Below are positions 8,528-17,422 of a DNA stretch of 56,638 bases, one piece after another. The position numbers and the translations under genes were made by a program. This DNA comes from Candidatus Gastranaerophilales bacterium. Lineage in GTDB: Bacteria; Cyanobacteriota; Vampirovibrionia; Gastranaerophilales; Gastranaerophilaceae. Location: assembly GCA_017415185.1 (NCBI GenBank), contig JAFQHZ010000014.1, positions 1 to 56,638 of the forward strand, given 5' to 3'. Under the pieces are notes generated by a model, which saw only the letters and a program-made list of their open reading frames with translations, did no database searches and was not told where the DNA came from. Each line of letters starts with the position of its first letter. The first letter of the stretch is position 1.

Positions 8528-11162
8528 TTTCTTCCTGTTTTTTAAACTGCATTTCATACAATGCTTTATATTGACCATTTTCAATTTGCATTAATTGTTC
8601 ATGGGTGCCTAATTCTGCAAGTTCACCTTCGTTAATAACAGCGATTCTATCAGCATTTTTGATTGTTGAAAGCCTGTGTGCAATTATGAACACTGTTTTT
8701 TCTTTAACCAAATTATCCATCGCCTTTTGAACAATTGCTTCTGATTCATTATCAAGAGCCGAAGTTGCCTCATCAAGAATTACAATTGGCGCATTTCTAA
8801 GCATAGCCCTTGCAATTGCAACCCTTTGTCTTTGACCACCCGAAAGAGTTAAACCCCTTTCTCCTAGCTCAGTATCAAGCCCTTCAGGAAGTTCTGAAAC
8901 CATATCTTGTAAATGGGCAGATTTAATCGCCTGCATAAGCTCATCCATGCTAGCATCAGGATTTCCCATCATAATATTCTCTTTGATTGTTCCAGTGTAT
9001 AGGAAATTATCCTGAAAAACCATAGAAATATTTTGTCTTAAAGATTTCAAAGAAAATTCTTTTATATCAATTCCATCAAATTTAATTGAACCAGATTTTA
9101 TATCATAAAATCTTGGAATTAAATTAACCAAAGTTGATTTTCCTCCGCCAGAATTACCAACAATTGCCAATGTTTCATTTTTCTTAACTGACAAATTAAG
9201 ATTTTTCAACACAGGCTTGTTTGGAATATATTCAAAAACAACATTTTCAAAAGTAATATTTGAATTAAACCCTTTCATTTCTTTTGGGTTTTCGCAATCA
9301 ACAATTGCAGGAGTTAAATCAAACAATTCAAAAACCCTTCCCATTGCAACAAAAATGTTTTGAATTCCCGTTAAGGTGTTTCCAAGAGTCTTAACGGGCT
9401 TATAAAGTAACAACAAAGAAGTCACAAAAGAAGCAAAAGCCCCCGCTGTCATTTGACCCGTATTAATTAAATATGTTCCAACGCCCAAAACTGTTGCAAT
9501 TCCAAAAGAAGCAATTAGATACATCATTGGGCTCATCCAACCAGCACGCTTATATAAAGACATTCCAATATGATAACTTTCCCAAACTTTTTCTTGGAAA
9601 TATTTGTTTTGTCTTTCTTGCAAGCCATAAGCAGTCATCACTTTGTTGCCTGAATATGTTTCATTGATGTTTGTTGTAATTTTGCCTCCAATAACCATAT
9701 TTTTATTTGAAGCTTCTTTGATTCTTTTCCTAATTAAAATTACAGGAATAAAAGCAACGCAAAGAACAATTACACCAATAAAAGCAAGCTTCCAAGAGCT
9801 ATATATCATAACCGCAATTAAGCCTAAAGCTCCACAAAGACTTGTTGTGATTGTTTTAATGTTATCAACAATCCCTGCAGAAGCCGCCCCAGGATCACTC
9901 ATATATCTTGAAATTACAATACCCGATGAATTATCATCAAAAAATTGAGGATGCATGTGGATAAGGCGCTCAAACAAATCAAATTTAACATCGTTTGTTA
10001 TTCTAGCACTAACCCAGCTTGAAAAATAACCATTCAAATAACGAAGAACCCCTTGAATAGCAGCAAAAAGAATAACCCCGATTGGAATTACCCAAGCCAT
10101 TTGCAAGCTTGAAATTGAAATATTTAACCCATGCCAGCTATATTCAAAGGCTTGCCCTCCAATAACATAATCCATATATGGCTTAAGCGCAAAGGCCGTA
10201 ACGCCATCTAATAAACCCAAAGGAATAGCTATTGCAAAACCAAGAAAAATCCTAAACCAATATGGTTTAATATATGGAAAAATTCTTGATAACAACCAAG
10301 CGTATTTGAATGAATTTTGCGCAGAAGTTGTTGAGAGTTTATATGATTGCATTTCACAGTATTCATAATCTATAATATCGGCATATTTTTTCCAAATTTC
10401 TTTAAGATTTTTATCAGCAGTTGAAAAATCAGCCTTAACCTCATAAGAGAAATTAATTATTTTTCCATTAAATTCACTTAATGATTCGATAATTTTTGAA
10501 TGTTTTTTTCTATATTTAAATATATGAAAATTATATTTATAAGGAATCTTTTTCCATTTATCCTTTAGAAACACAGCATATAATATTTGATTATGCTTAG
10601 TCGAATAATGATATTCATTTCGTGCAAATTGAATAGCCTCTTCATAAAGTTTTTCTTCTCTAGCTTTTTTACAATCAATTACCAATATTGAAAAATCTAA
10701 AAATTCTTTTTTTGAGATACCAGTCTCTTTGCTCCATTCGTCCTCAATTTTTGGATGATTGACTCCTGCAAACATATAATCATCAAGTGAAAGATTGTTT
10801 AATTCCGCAATATCATCATTTACAATTGAAAATGAAGGCAATTTAATAATTTTATCAACATCAGGCAATAGTTTTGGCAAAACAAAAGGATATAAATTTA
10901 AAATATTTCCACCCAAATATAAATATTCAAAGGGTTTTAATGATTCTTTAACATCAACATATCTTATTTGCAATTTTTCATATTTGTTGACTAGCTTATC
11001 AAATTCGTTTTTGGCTTCTTGAAATATTTCTTCGTTGTGAACCAAAACTACTTCACAAGGAATGCTTGCATTTTCCATCAAGCTTGCGATAGAAATCAAA
11101 ACATATTTCCAACTATATATATTAAAAGGATAAGCAACAGTAGCTTTTTGCATATTTTTCAT
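8517..11162 (-). CDS. Fusion of a GT8-like domain to an MsbA-like ABC exporter
   Basis: An 881-aa single reading frame. Residues 1 to about 285 resemble the GT8 glycosyltransferase fold, with the FNSGV-type segment represented by DFSILVIDCKKAREE (156-170), but the metal-binding DxD position (near 109-111) reads Pro-Ser-Phe, so it may be inactive. Residues about 290-615 are a six-helix exporter membrane domain. Residues about 635-870 are the ATPase: Walker A GNSGGGKST at 669-677, signature LSGGQRQR at 773-780, Walker B VILDEAT ending at 800 and the switch histidine in IAHRLST. Relatives flip lipid A or lipid-linked glycans across the inner membrane. It starts 4 bases after the pyruvyl transferase gene, GGG-type site upstream. 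I infer that the N-terminal domain recognises the glycan to be exported. Confidence 0.85.
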   Translation of the reverse strand: MKNMQKATVAYPFNIYSWKYVLISIASLMENASIPCEVVLVHNEEIFQEAKNEFDKLVNKYEKLQIRYVDVKESLKPFEYLYLGGNILNLYPFVLPKLLPDVDKIIKLPSFSIVNDDIAELNNLSLDDYMFAGVNHPKIEDEWSKETGISKKEFLDFSILVIDCKKAREEKLYEEAIQFARNEYHYSTKHNQILYAVFLKDKWKKIPYKYNFHIFKYRKKHSKIIESLSEFNGKIINFSYEVKADFSTADKNLKEIWKKYADIIDYEYCEMQSYKLSTTSAQNSFKYAWLLSRIFPYIKPYWFRIFLGFAIAIPLGLLDGVTAFALKPYMDYVIGGQAFEYSWHGLNISISSLQMAWVIPIGVILFAAIQGVLRYLNGYFSSWVSARITNDVKFDLFERLIHMHPQFFDDNSSGIVISRYMSDPGAASAGIVDNIKTITTSLCGALGLIAVMIYSSWKLAFIGVIVLCVAFIPVILIRKRIKEASNKNMVIGGKITTNINETYSGNKVMTAYGLQERQNKYFQEKVWESYHIGMSLYKRAGWMSPMMYLIASFGIATVLGVGTYLINTGQMTAGAFASFVTSLLLLYKPVKTLGNTLTGIQNIFVAMGRVFELFDLTPAIVDCENPKEMKGFNSNITFENVVFEYIPNKPVLKNLNLSVKKNETLAIVGNSGGGKSTLVNLIPRFYDIKSGSIKFDGIDIKEFSLKSLRQNISMVFQDNFLYTGTIKENIMMGNPDASMDELMQAIKSAHLQDMVSELPEGLDTELGERGLTLSGGQRQRVAIARAMLRNAPIVILDEATSALDNESEAIVQKAMDNLVKEKTVFIIAHRLSTIKNADRIAVINEGELAELGTHEQLMQIENGQYKALYEMQFKKQEENAK

Positions 11163-11166
11163 TTTT

Positions 11167-12516
11167 CTACCCTACTATAATTTCGTCAACCATTTTTAAG
11201 AACTTGTCTTTTCTTTCGTCTAATATTTTTATATTTTTTTCAATAATTTCTTTGATTTCTTGGGAGTTATTTATAATTTTATCAAATAAAATTATAAAAT
11301 CTTGTAAATAGTTTTCTGATTCCAAATCAATGCAATATTCCTCCTGACCATATTGAGCCAAAGCGCCAAGATTTTTATGCATATAATATTTTGAAAAAGC
11401 CAAGCTTATAACAGGAACCAATTCGCCCATCGCAAATATAATTGGATGATGTTTCATTGTAATACACATCTTAGAGTCGGCTATAACCCTTCTAATTTCT
11501 CTAAAATCATAATTATATTCAAAACATTGAACCCTTGTATTAGGATATTTTTTTATATATTCATCAAATGAATCTTTATCAGCAGAAAACATTGGAATAA
11601 AAACAATATCGGCTTCGGTTTTTTCAAGTATCAAATTAACAATTTTATTAATTTTAGCCAAATAAATTCTTTTTTCCCTTCCTTTCATGCCCCAATAATG
11701 AAAGTTCAAAGTAACATAATCCTTTTTATCAATTAATTGCTTTTGCGTTTTTTCGCAATGGAGTGCATCATCATGAGTTGCAAAATATCTTTCCCCGAAC
11801 AAATTAATTTCCTTTAAATCCTTAAGTGAAAATTCTTCGTCTCGAACACTGATAAGTTGAACATGCTTAAAGCCCCATCTTGCGTAAGCCTTATTGAAAT
11901 TATTTTCCCATATACCAATTGTTTGTCCGCTCATCACTACCGGAGTTTTAAACAAATGAGCCAAGCGACAAATCAATATTCCATCCCAAAATCTCGAAAG
12001 AGTGCTACCAGTCAAATATCCACCGCCACAAAAATAAAACAAGGAAGCTTCTTTTAATTCATATAAAAATTTTGCAACTCTAGCATTAATGAAAAAAGTT
12101 GGCAAATCAGCCCTAACCAACAGCGCATTAAATAAAATATGAAACGACTTTAACAAAAAAACAATTCTTACAAGAAGCGTTCTTTTAAAATCATACCCGT
12201 TTGATTCTCTTCCCTGATTAAAAAGCAAAACCCTTGATGCAAAATCATGATTATAAAGAGGATGTTGCTTTTTAGAATATTCAACATTAGGAGTTAAATT
12301 AACAATTTGATAATCAGGGTATCTTTCGCTTAATAATTTCAAAGTTGCACTACATTGAGCTTCATCCCCAACATTTCCATAACCATATCCGCCACCAACC
12401 AAAATCTTTTTAGTTGTATATTTTCTGTCTTTGTTTTTATATTTAAAAAACTTTCTTAAAGATTTACGAAAACCAACTGCGCAACTTTGAATATATTCTT
12501 TCGTATCTTTAATCAT
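11167..12516 (-). CDS. Polysaccharide pyruvyl transferase family protein
   Basis: A 449-aa protein. Near residue 38 it shows ILVGGGYGYGNVGDEAQ, the Gly-rich opening motif with NxGDE typical of the CsaB/WcaK polysaccharide pyruvyl transferase family; a second Gly motif FCGGGYLTG and the TPVVMSGQTIG strand follow in the middle, and KHHPIIFAMG in the C-terminal half is the usual conserved block. Members move a pyruvate ketal from phosphoenolpyruvate onto a sugar of a surface polymer. The ATG overlaps the stop of the upstream FrhB-like gene by 4 bases (ATGA), showing coupling. In several polysaccharide loci the two families are neighbours, which supports a shared step. Acceptor unknown. Confidence 0.82.
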   Translation of the reverse strand: MIKDTKEYIQSCAVGFRKSLRKFFKYKNKDRKYTTKKILVGGGYGYGNVGDEAQCSATLKLLSERYPDYQIVNLTPNVEYSKKQHPLYNHDFASRVLLFNQGRESNGYDFKRTLLVRIVFLLKSFHILFNALLVRADLPTFFINARVAKFLYELKEASLFYFCGGGYLTGSTLSRFWDGILICRLAHLFKTPVVMSGQTIGIWENNFNKAYARWGFKHVQLISVRDEEFSLKDLKEINLFGERYFATHDDALHCEKTQKQLIDKKDYVTLNFHYWGMKGREKRIYLAKINKIVNLILEKTEADIVFIPMFSADKDSFDEYIKKYPNTRVQCFEYNYDFREIRRVIADSKMCITMKHHPIIFAMGELVPVISLAFSKYYMHKNLGALAQYGQEEYCIDLESENYLQDFIILFDKIINNSQEIKEIIEKNIKILDERKDKFLKMVDEIIVG

Positions 12517-13787
12517 ATTTTCTCACTCCATAGCGCAATTTTTTCTACTAAAATCATAACCATTCTAGTTATATTATAACCAAAAAATTTATATAAAAAT
12601 TTTGAGCTTTTTGAAATAATAAAATATTTCAACAAAAGGTTTTTTCTGTTCGAGCGTGAAAATATAGATTTATAATTTTTATTATAAGCTTGCGTTTGTT
12701 TGTATATCGAAGTTGCAGATTGATGATTCTTTAAATCATCATAAGATAGCTCTTCTTGAATTATGCCAGAATTTAAAAAATACTCTTCTAATTGTGTGCT
12801 TCTTATTACAACAAGCGATTTTCCTTTTGGATCACTTGCCCATTCGCCCCAAGCGTCTTTGATTGAAATATCGGCTTCAACTCCCCAAAAATCTGGACAT
12901 TTCAAACAAGCTTCCATTGCAAAATAATAATTGCGCCAAATATGAGTCCATCCGCTTTCAAATCGATTTTTATTTAAAAGTATTTCATTATCGGTATATA
13001 TTAAATTTTTAAAATTATTAGCATCTTTTATACTGTTGTCCTTGTGCCTAATATCAACTTTCCAACTCTTCTTTTCGCACAGTTCATTGATTAGCGTTAG
13101 ATAATCAATGACCTGTGCGTTGGTGTTGTGAGAACACACCAACGCACAGGTCATGATTTTTGATTTTGAAAATTTTTTATCTTCAGAAAAAATTTTTTTA
13201 ATTCCTCGAATAACACAAGGTGTTCCAGTCATAAAATATGTTTTATTTTCTTCAATTTGTTCAAGAACTTTAGAAAAATCAATTTGCTGATAAGCAGAGC
13301 TAACATGTTCGTTAATTTCATCAATCGTTGTACTCATTCTTGCACCATAATGCAAATCGCCACGTCTACCCCAAAGGCGCTCAACATGAATCATTCCATC
13401 AATAATTTTGTTTTCAAGTAAATATTGAGCCAGTTTTGTAACGGCTCCGCCAGAACAGCACTTCATCCTTTGGTTATCATCATTATGCCAAGCTAAATAG
13501 TATTTTGCATTTTGTAATCCATAAGCATGCTTGGGTTCAGACGAAGAAATTTTATCAATTAACTCTTTAATATTGCCTTTGGAGTTTGGGCAAAATTTAA
13601 CACATTTAGCACAATTAATGCATTTTTTCTTATCAATCTTTGGCTTAATTTCACCACACCAATTTCTTCTCATTGAAATTGCGCCTTGCTTGCAAACAGA
13701 AAAACACAACCCGCAACCAATACAATTACCCCTGCAAACGGTGCTTTTAATTATATTATTGTCAGGCTTTTTAAATATAATTGCCAT
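12513..13787 (-). CDS. FrhB-like (F420 hydrogenase beta subunit family) ferredoxin-containing protein
   Basis: A 424-aa protein. The N-terminus has two four-cysteine clusters, C22-x2-C25-x2-C28-x3-C32 and C56-x2-C59-x2-C62-x3-C66, each fit to hold a [4Fe-4S] centre. The remainder matches the coenzyme F420 hydrogenase/dehydrogenase beta-subunit family in layout (NADH- or flavin-dependent reductase fold). In polysaccharide operons such proteins accompany pyruvyl transferases; the reaction there is not well established. The ATG at 13787 has GGGAG upstream and is preferred over the adjoining TTG. The coding region contains a perfect 19-bp inverted repeat at 13108-13154, an odd feature discussed in findings. 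Function in this locus is inferred only. Confidence 0.8.
   Translation of the reverse strand: MAIIFKKPDNNIIKSTVCRGNCIGCGLCFSVCKQGAISMRRNWCGEIKPKIDKKKCINCAKCVKFCPNSKGNIKELIDKISSSEPKHAYGLQNAKYYLAWHNDDNQRMKCCSGGAVTKLAQYLLENKIIDGMIHVERLWGRRGDLHYGARMSTTIDEINEHVSSAYQQIDFSKVLEQIEENKTYFMTGTPCVIRGIKKIFSEDKKFSKSKIMTCALVCSHNTNAQVIDYLTLINELCEKKSWKVDIRHKDNSIKDANNFKNLIYTDNEILLNKNRFESGWTHIWRNYYFAMEACLKCPDFWGVEADISIKDAWGEWASDPKGKSLVVIRSTQLEEYFLNSGIIQEELSYDDLKNHQSATSIYKQTQAYNKNYKSIFSRSNRKNLLLKYFIISKSSKFLYKFFGYNITRMVMILVEKIALWSEKI
13108..13154. repeat. Perfect 19-bp inverted repeat inside the FrhB-like gene
   Basis: The arm ATGACCTGTGCGTTGGTGT (13108-13126) and its exact complement (13136-13154) are separated by 9 bases. 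The arms are far more GC-rich than the surrounding gene. The repeat is translated in frame within the FrhB-like protein (segment MTCALVC...NTNAQVI). Such a long hairpin in the mRNA could pause ribosomes, shorten the transcript or serve as a recombination site. Confidence 0.9.
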
Positions 13788-13796
13788 CAAAGCTCC

Positions 13797-14765
13797 CTAT
13801 CTTTCAAACTCAGATTTTTCAGGAAACAATTCCTCTAAAATCTCTTTAACTCTCATTCTATCATTATCAGTTGTTAATTCGTCGTCGTTAATGCAGAACA
13901 ATTTTGGTTTGTATTTTTTTATATGCCACATTATATTATCATTTGAAGCTGAAACATCAATCGAATCTTTTGAATAATTTTTAAAAATTCTATTAATAAT
14001 TTTTTTATACCAAGGAAGCCAGCTATCAATTCTTGAAATAATTTTCATATATGCGTTGTTTGTTGCAAGGGCATAATTGGCATAAATTGATTTTTGAATA
14101 TCGGTTTTTAATCTAAATTGAGAAAATATTGTGTTATCAATTTCTTTTTTAAATTCATTATAACAAGCGCTAACACTGCTTTTTAAATATGGCTCAATAT
14201 TATGATGAGGATATCTATTATATCTTTTCCCATATTTTTTAAAAACCAATTCTTCCGAATTTGCTAAAAATTGATTGTATAAATTTTCGTTCTTTTCATA
14301 AAAATCATTATAGCGATAAATTGGCTTTAAATTCTTAAAAAAGAATTCAGGAATAACATAATCAACAAAAAAAGTATCATCATTTGCACACAAAAAATAT
14401 TCACTTAAATTTGGAATATTAATCAAGCAATGTTCAATTGCATTTGAATTAAAACAAGGCATAGATTCCTTAGGCATAATTTCCTTGTGATCAACAATTG
14501 TAATCTTGGAATTATCAAGATTCAGCCATTTTGGAACTTGATTATTTGTGACAATGAAAATTTTGTTAATCCAAGAAGCATATTTTTCAAGCGAACGAAG
14601 AGAATATTTCAACTCGTCGTTATCAATAAAGCGACATTTTTCATTTGCTTGTCCTAGCATGCCAAGCTTTTTTCTTGTTTCATTTTTAATTTCTTGGTAT
14701 TTCAGGTCGGCTCCATCAACCCACAAATATACAATATCTATTTTTAAATTTCCAACTTCTTCCAT
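13797..14765 (-). CDS. Stealth family sugar-phosphate transferase
   Basis: A 322-aa protein. Residues 8-20 contain IDIVYLWVDGAD, the conserved region 1 of Stealth proteins; conserved region 2 is seen at about 44-130 (IDNDELKYSLRSLEKYASW, then IFIVTNNQVP and the FLCANDDTFF segment with the acidic triad). Stealth enzymes transfer hexose-1-phosphate from a UDP-sugar to the growing chain, making phosphodiester-linked capsule polymers; GlcNAc-1-phosphotransferase is the eukaryotic relative. This suggests that the polymer made here contains sugar phosphates. AAGG lies 6 bases before the ATG; the gene ends 9 bases before the FrhB-like start. Confidence 0.85.
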   Translation of the reverse strand: MEEVGNLKIDIVYLWVDGADLKYQEIKNETRKKLGMLGQANEKCRFIDNDELKYSLRSLEKYASWINKIFIVTNNQVPKWLNLDNSKITIVDHKEIMPKESMPCFNSNAIEHCLINIPNLSEYFLCANDDTFFVDYVIPEFFFKNLKPIYRYNDFYEKNENLYNQFLANSEELVFKKYGKRYNRYPHHNIEPYLKSSVSACYNEFKKEIDNTIFSQFRLKTDIQKSIYANYALATNNAYMKIISRIDSWLPWYKKIINRIFKNYSKDSIDVSASNDNIMWHIKKYKPKLFCINDDELTTDNDRMRVKEILEELFPEKSEFER

Positions 14766-14774
14766 ATAAGCCTT

Positions 14775-16133
14775 TTACAATTTGATTTTTGCAAAATAAT
14801 TGATTTTTTCAATATATTTTTCATATATAGCTTTTTTTTCTTCATAATATTTCTTTTTAGAACCAAAAGAAATCAACGACAAAAATTTATATCTTTTATA
14901 TCTTTTAAAAATCATATCTTTTTGAAGAATATAAGAAAAAATTTCTTCATATTTTTTTCTATTGTTTTTAATTTGCTCTTGTGTTTGCTCGATAAGCGCA
15001 TGCAACTCACGATTTAATCTTGCATTCTCATCTTGCAATTTTTTAATATTATCAAGTTTTTGATAACCCCAATAAAGGTTTTTAATGTCTCTTACTTTAT
15101 TTTGTGTTTCATTGAATAAAACTTCATCAAGAACTTCGCTTTTGATTTCAAAAAATCCTGATAAAATATCTGCCCAAAATTTTGGATTAAAATAATTATT
15201 TAAAATTGACGTAAATGAATTTAATCCAAATTCGCCATCAATATCAAACAAAGGCTGATATAAATATTCAATTTCTTTATTAAAAAATTGAGCTTCGTAT
15301 AAAACCGAAGAAGATATTCCAACAACTTTTTTAATTTTGTCGCTTGCTAAAAGATAATATGTTGGAATATTTTCAAGCTTTTCTAAATATTCTTTTGATT
15401 CAATATATTCATCAACTTCTTGAATATTTAAAACGTACGGATGGGGAAGATAATAAATTTTATTATATTTTTTTGAAAATTCTTCTAATTTTTCTTTAAA
15501 ATCAAGAATATTTAAATATTTATCTCCTTTTTTAATTGAAACATCTTCAAAAGTTTGCCCAACAAAAAGAAGCGAATTTTCTTCGATTGAATCATCCAAA
15601 GACGAATTCTCGCTTATTATGCTATTTTCAACCAATCGTTGTTTCCAATAATTTGCATAAAATTCAAACTTTATTTTTGGAATTTTATAATTTTGCAATT
15701 TTAAAAAGATTTCTTTATTATTTGTGTTTATCATAAAAGGAACATCATCAAACAATTTAAAAGAATGAACCCAAAAATTAACAAAATTTATTCCTTTTTT
15801 GTCTAAAACCTCCCTTATTTCAAGGCTTAATTCAAACCCAAAAACAAAAGTGTCATTATCAATATATTTAAAAAGATATTCCCAAGACTCTTGCTTAATA
15901 TTTTCAATATCGCAAAGATAATAGCTATTTAAAGGATTTTTAATTCCTGAAAGATTATAAAATTTTTCTCTTGAAAATTTTTCGCCATTAATTTCAATAT
16001 CATATAAATAAGAGATTTTTGTTTTAACAGCAGAAAAAATTAACGGTGAAAACAACTTCGCAAACCATTTATGATATGCGGGTTCATAAGTCACATCATG
16101 CATTAAAAAATTATTTAAAAATAATAATTTCAT
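14775..16133 (-). CDS. Putative capsular glycosyltransferase-like protein, family uncertain
   Basis: A 452-aa protein without a signal peptide. The middle part, with YLPHPYV (about residues 233-239) and VVGISSSVLYEAQFF (about 272-286), resembles the KpsC/polysialyltransferase-type GT-B folds in which a Ser-Ser and a downstream Glu line the nucleotide site, but this is a weak, recalled similarity. Residues about 365-400 form a coiled coil (LQDENARLNRELHALIEQ). The C-terminus is strongly basic. The start codon overlaps the stop of the upstream GT4 gene by one base (TAATG). Operon position argues strongly for a role in the same surface polymer; the reaction is not known. Confidence 0.6.
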   Translation of the reverse strand: MKLLFLNNFLMHDVTYEPAYHKWFAKLFSPLIFSAVKTKISYLYDIEINGEKFSREKFYNLSGIKNPLNSYYLCDIENIKQESWEYLFKYIDNDTFVFGFELSLEIREVLDKKGINFVNFWVHSFKLFDDVPFMINTNNKEIFLKLQNYKIPKIKFEFYANYWKQRLVENSIISENSSLDDSIEENSLLFVGQTFEDVSIKKGDKYLNILDFKEKLEEFSKKYNKIYYLPHPYVLNIQEVDEYIESKEYLEKLENIPTYYLLASDKIKKVVGISSSVLYEAQFFNKEIEYLYQPLFDIDGEFGLNSFTSILNNYFNPKFWADILSGFFEIKSEVLDEVLFNETQNKVRDIKNLYWGYQKLDNIKKLQDENARLNRELHALIEQTQEQIKNNRKKYEEIFSYILQKDMIFKRYKRYKFLSLISFGSKKKYYEEKKAIYEKYIEKINYFAKIKL

Positions 16134-17422
16134 TATTTCCTCATTATTTCAATCATTTCATCAAAACAAGAATCCCAAGAAAATTCTTTTGCTCGCTCGA
16201 GTCCTTTTTTTGAATTTTCTTTTCTTAATTGTTCATTAAAGTAATAATTTTCATACGCTTCAATGTGTTGAATATCGCTATCCCAATCAATCATTATTCC
16301 TGAATTTCCTACAACTTCAGGCAGGGAAGAATTATTTGATGTTATTACAGGACAACCACAGCTCATCGCTTCAAGAGGAGGTAAACCAAAGCCTTCATAT
16401 CTTGAAGTATAAACAAACCATTGAGCGTTTGAATATAATGGTGCTAAATCTTCATCATCAACGTAGCCTGCTTTAATAATTTTAGATTTAAAATCTCCAA
16501 GGTCTATAACTTCTTTTTCAAGCTGACCGATAAAATTATCCCATTGACCACCGCCAAGAACAAAGACAAGATCATCGATATTATGTTTTTTGATGAATTC
16601 AACAAATGTTTTAACTGAACGAATTAAATTTTTTCTTGGTTCTAAGGTGCATAAGCTAAAGATATATTTTTTATCAAGCGGGATATTATATTTTGTTTTA
16701 ATATTGTCAATATTTCCTTCGCTTGGTTTAAAATTATCTGCGCAAGCAAGCAAAGTTGTATGAATTTTGTTTGGGTCGATTTGCGGACAATGCTTGAGGA
16801 AATCTTGACGAGTGTATTCAGAAATTGAAAAATAATTGTCTTTTGAGTTGAGGGAATACAATAATTTATAAAACCATGAATCAAGCTCTTTTTCAGGTCT
16901 ATATTCCGGCAAAATCAAAGGTATTAAATCATATAAAATTGTATATCTTTCAACTTTGTATTTTTTTAAAGACCTATGAAATTCAAAAACAGGAGAGAAA
17001 AATGCATCATAATTTTTCAATTTATCCATTTTTAATTTATGAGCTAAATTATCAACAAGCATAAAAAGATTTAAAAAAAACAAAAATCCTTGAATTAAAA
17101 ATTTAAAAAGAGGTTGTTTTTTTTCTTTTGCAAATTTTCTTGCGTCTTTAATTTTTTCATATATGAATGTTTTAGAATTATAGGGTTTATCGGTTATAAT
17201 ATCAAATTCAATATTTGGAAATTCATTTTTCAAATTTTCTTTAACATTTTTATAATCCCAAATTGTGCAAAATAAAGATAATTGAATATCACTTCTTTTA
17301 GTTAAATATTTCAAAAAATTAATCGCAACAAAATATATTCCAGAACGACAATAATTTTTCTTTACCCCACTTCCCAAAATTGCCGCATCGAGCAATAATT
17401 TTAATTTTTTATTTTCCTTCAT
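16133..17422 (-). CDS. GT4 family glycosyltransferase, copy 1 of a tandem pair
   Basis: A 429-aa GT-B protein of the GT4 family. The C-terminal half holds LCTLEPRKNL (donor site), GYVDDEDLAPLYSNA and EGFGLPPLEAMSCG, the last carrying the Glu-x7-Glu pattern that binds the nucleotide sugar. From about residue 190 to 420 it is almost identical to the next gene, while the N-terminal acceptor-binding half is clearly different. This pattern implies a tandem duplication with later divergence of the acceptor domain, or gene conversion of the donor domain. The two enzymes therefore probably use the same donor on different acceptors. Its start overlaps the end of its paralogue by 14 bases. Confidence 0.88.
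   Translation of the reverse strand: MKENKKLKLLLDAAILGSGVKKNYCRSGIYFVAINFLKYLTKRSDIQLSLFCTIWDYKNVKENLKNEFPNIEFDIITDKPYNSKTFIYEKIKDARKFAKEKKQPLFKFLIQGFLFFLNLFMLVDNLAHKLKMDKLKNYDAFFSPVFEFHRSLKKYKVERYTILYDLIPLILPEYRPEKELDSWFYKLLYSLNSKDNYFSISEYTRQDFLKHCPQIDPNKIHTTLLACADNFKPSEGNIDNIKTKYNIPLDKKYIFSLCTLEPRKNLIRSVKTFVEFIKKHNIDDLVFVLGGGQWDNFIGQLEKEVIDLGDFKSKIIKAGYVDDEDLAPLYSNAQWFVYTSRYEGFGLPPLEAMSCGCPVITSNNSSLPEVVGNSGIMIDWDSDIQHIEAYENYYFNEQLRKENSKKGLERAKEFSWDSCFDEMIEIMRK
16173..16855. repeat. Near-identical direct repeat, copy 1 (GT4 donor domain)
   Basis: About 680 bases match 17464-18146 with only scattered substitutions and no visible indel; the offset is 1291 bases. It spans the donor-binding half of the two GT4 genes. 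Identity stops sharply at both ends, as expected after recombination. Confidence 0.9.

Noticed and set aside
8517-11162. The GT8-ABC fusion as a sequencing error joining two genes
   Set aside because: The frame is continuous through the junction with no stop, start or ribosome site near residue 285, and codon usage is unchanged across it.
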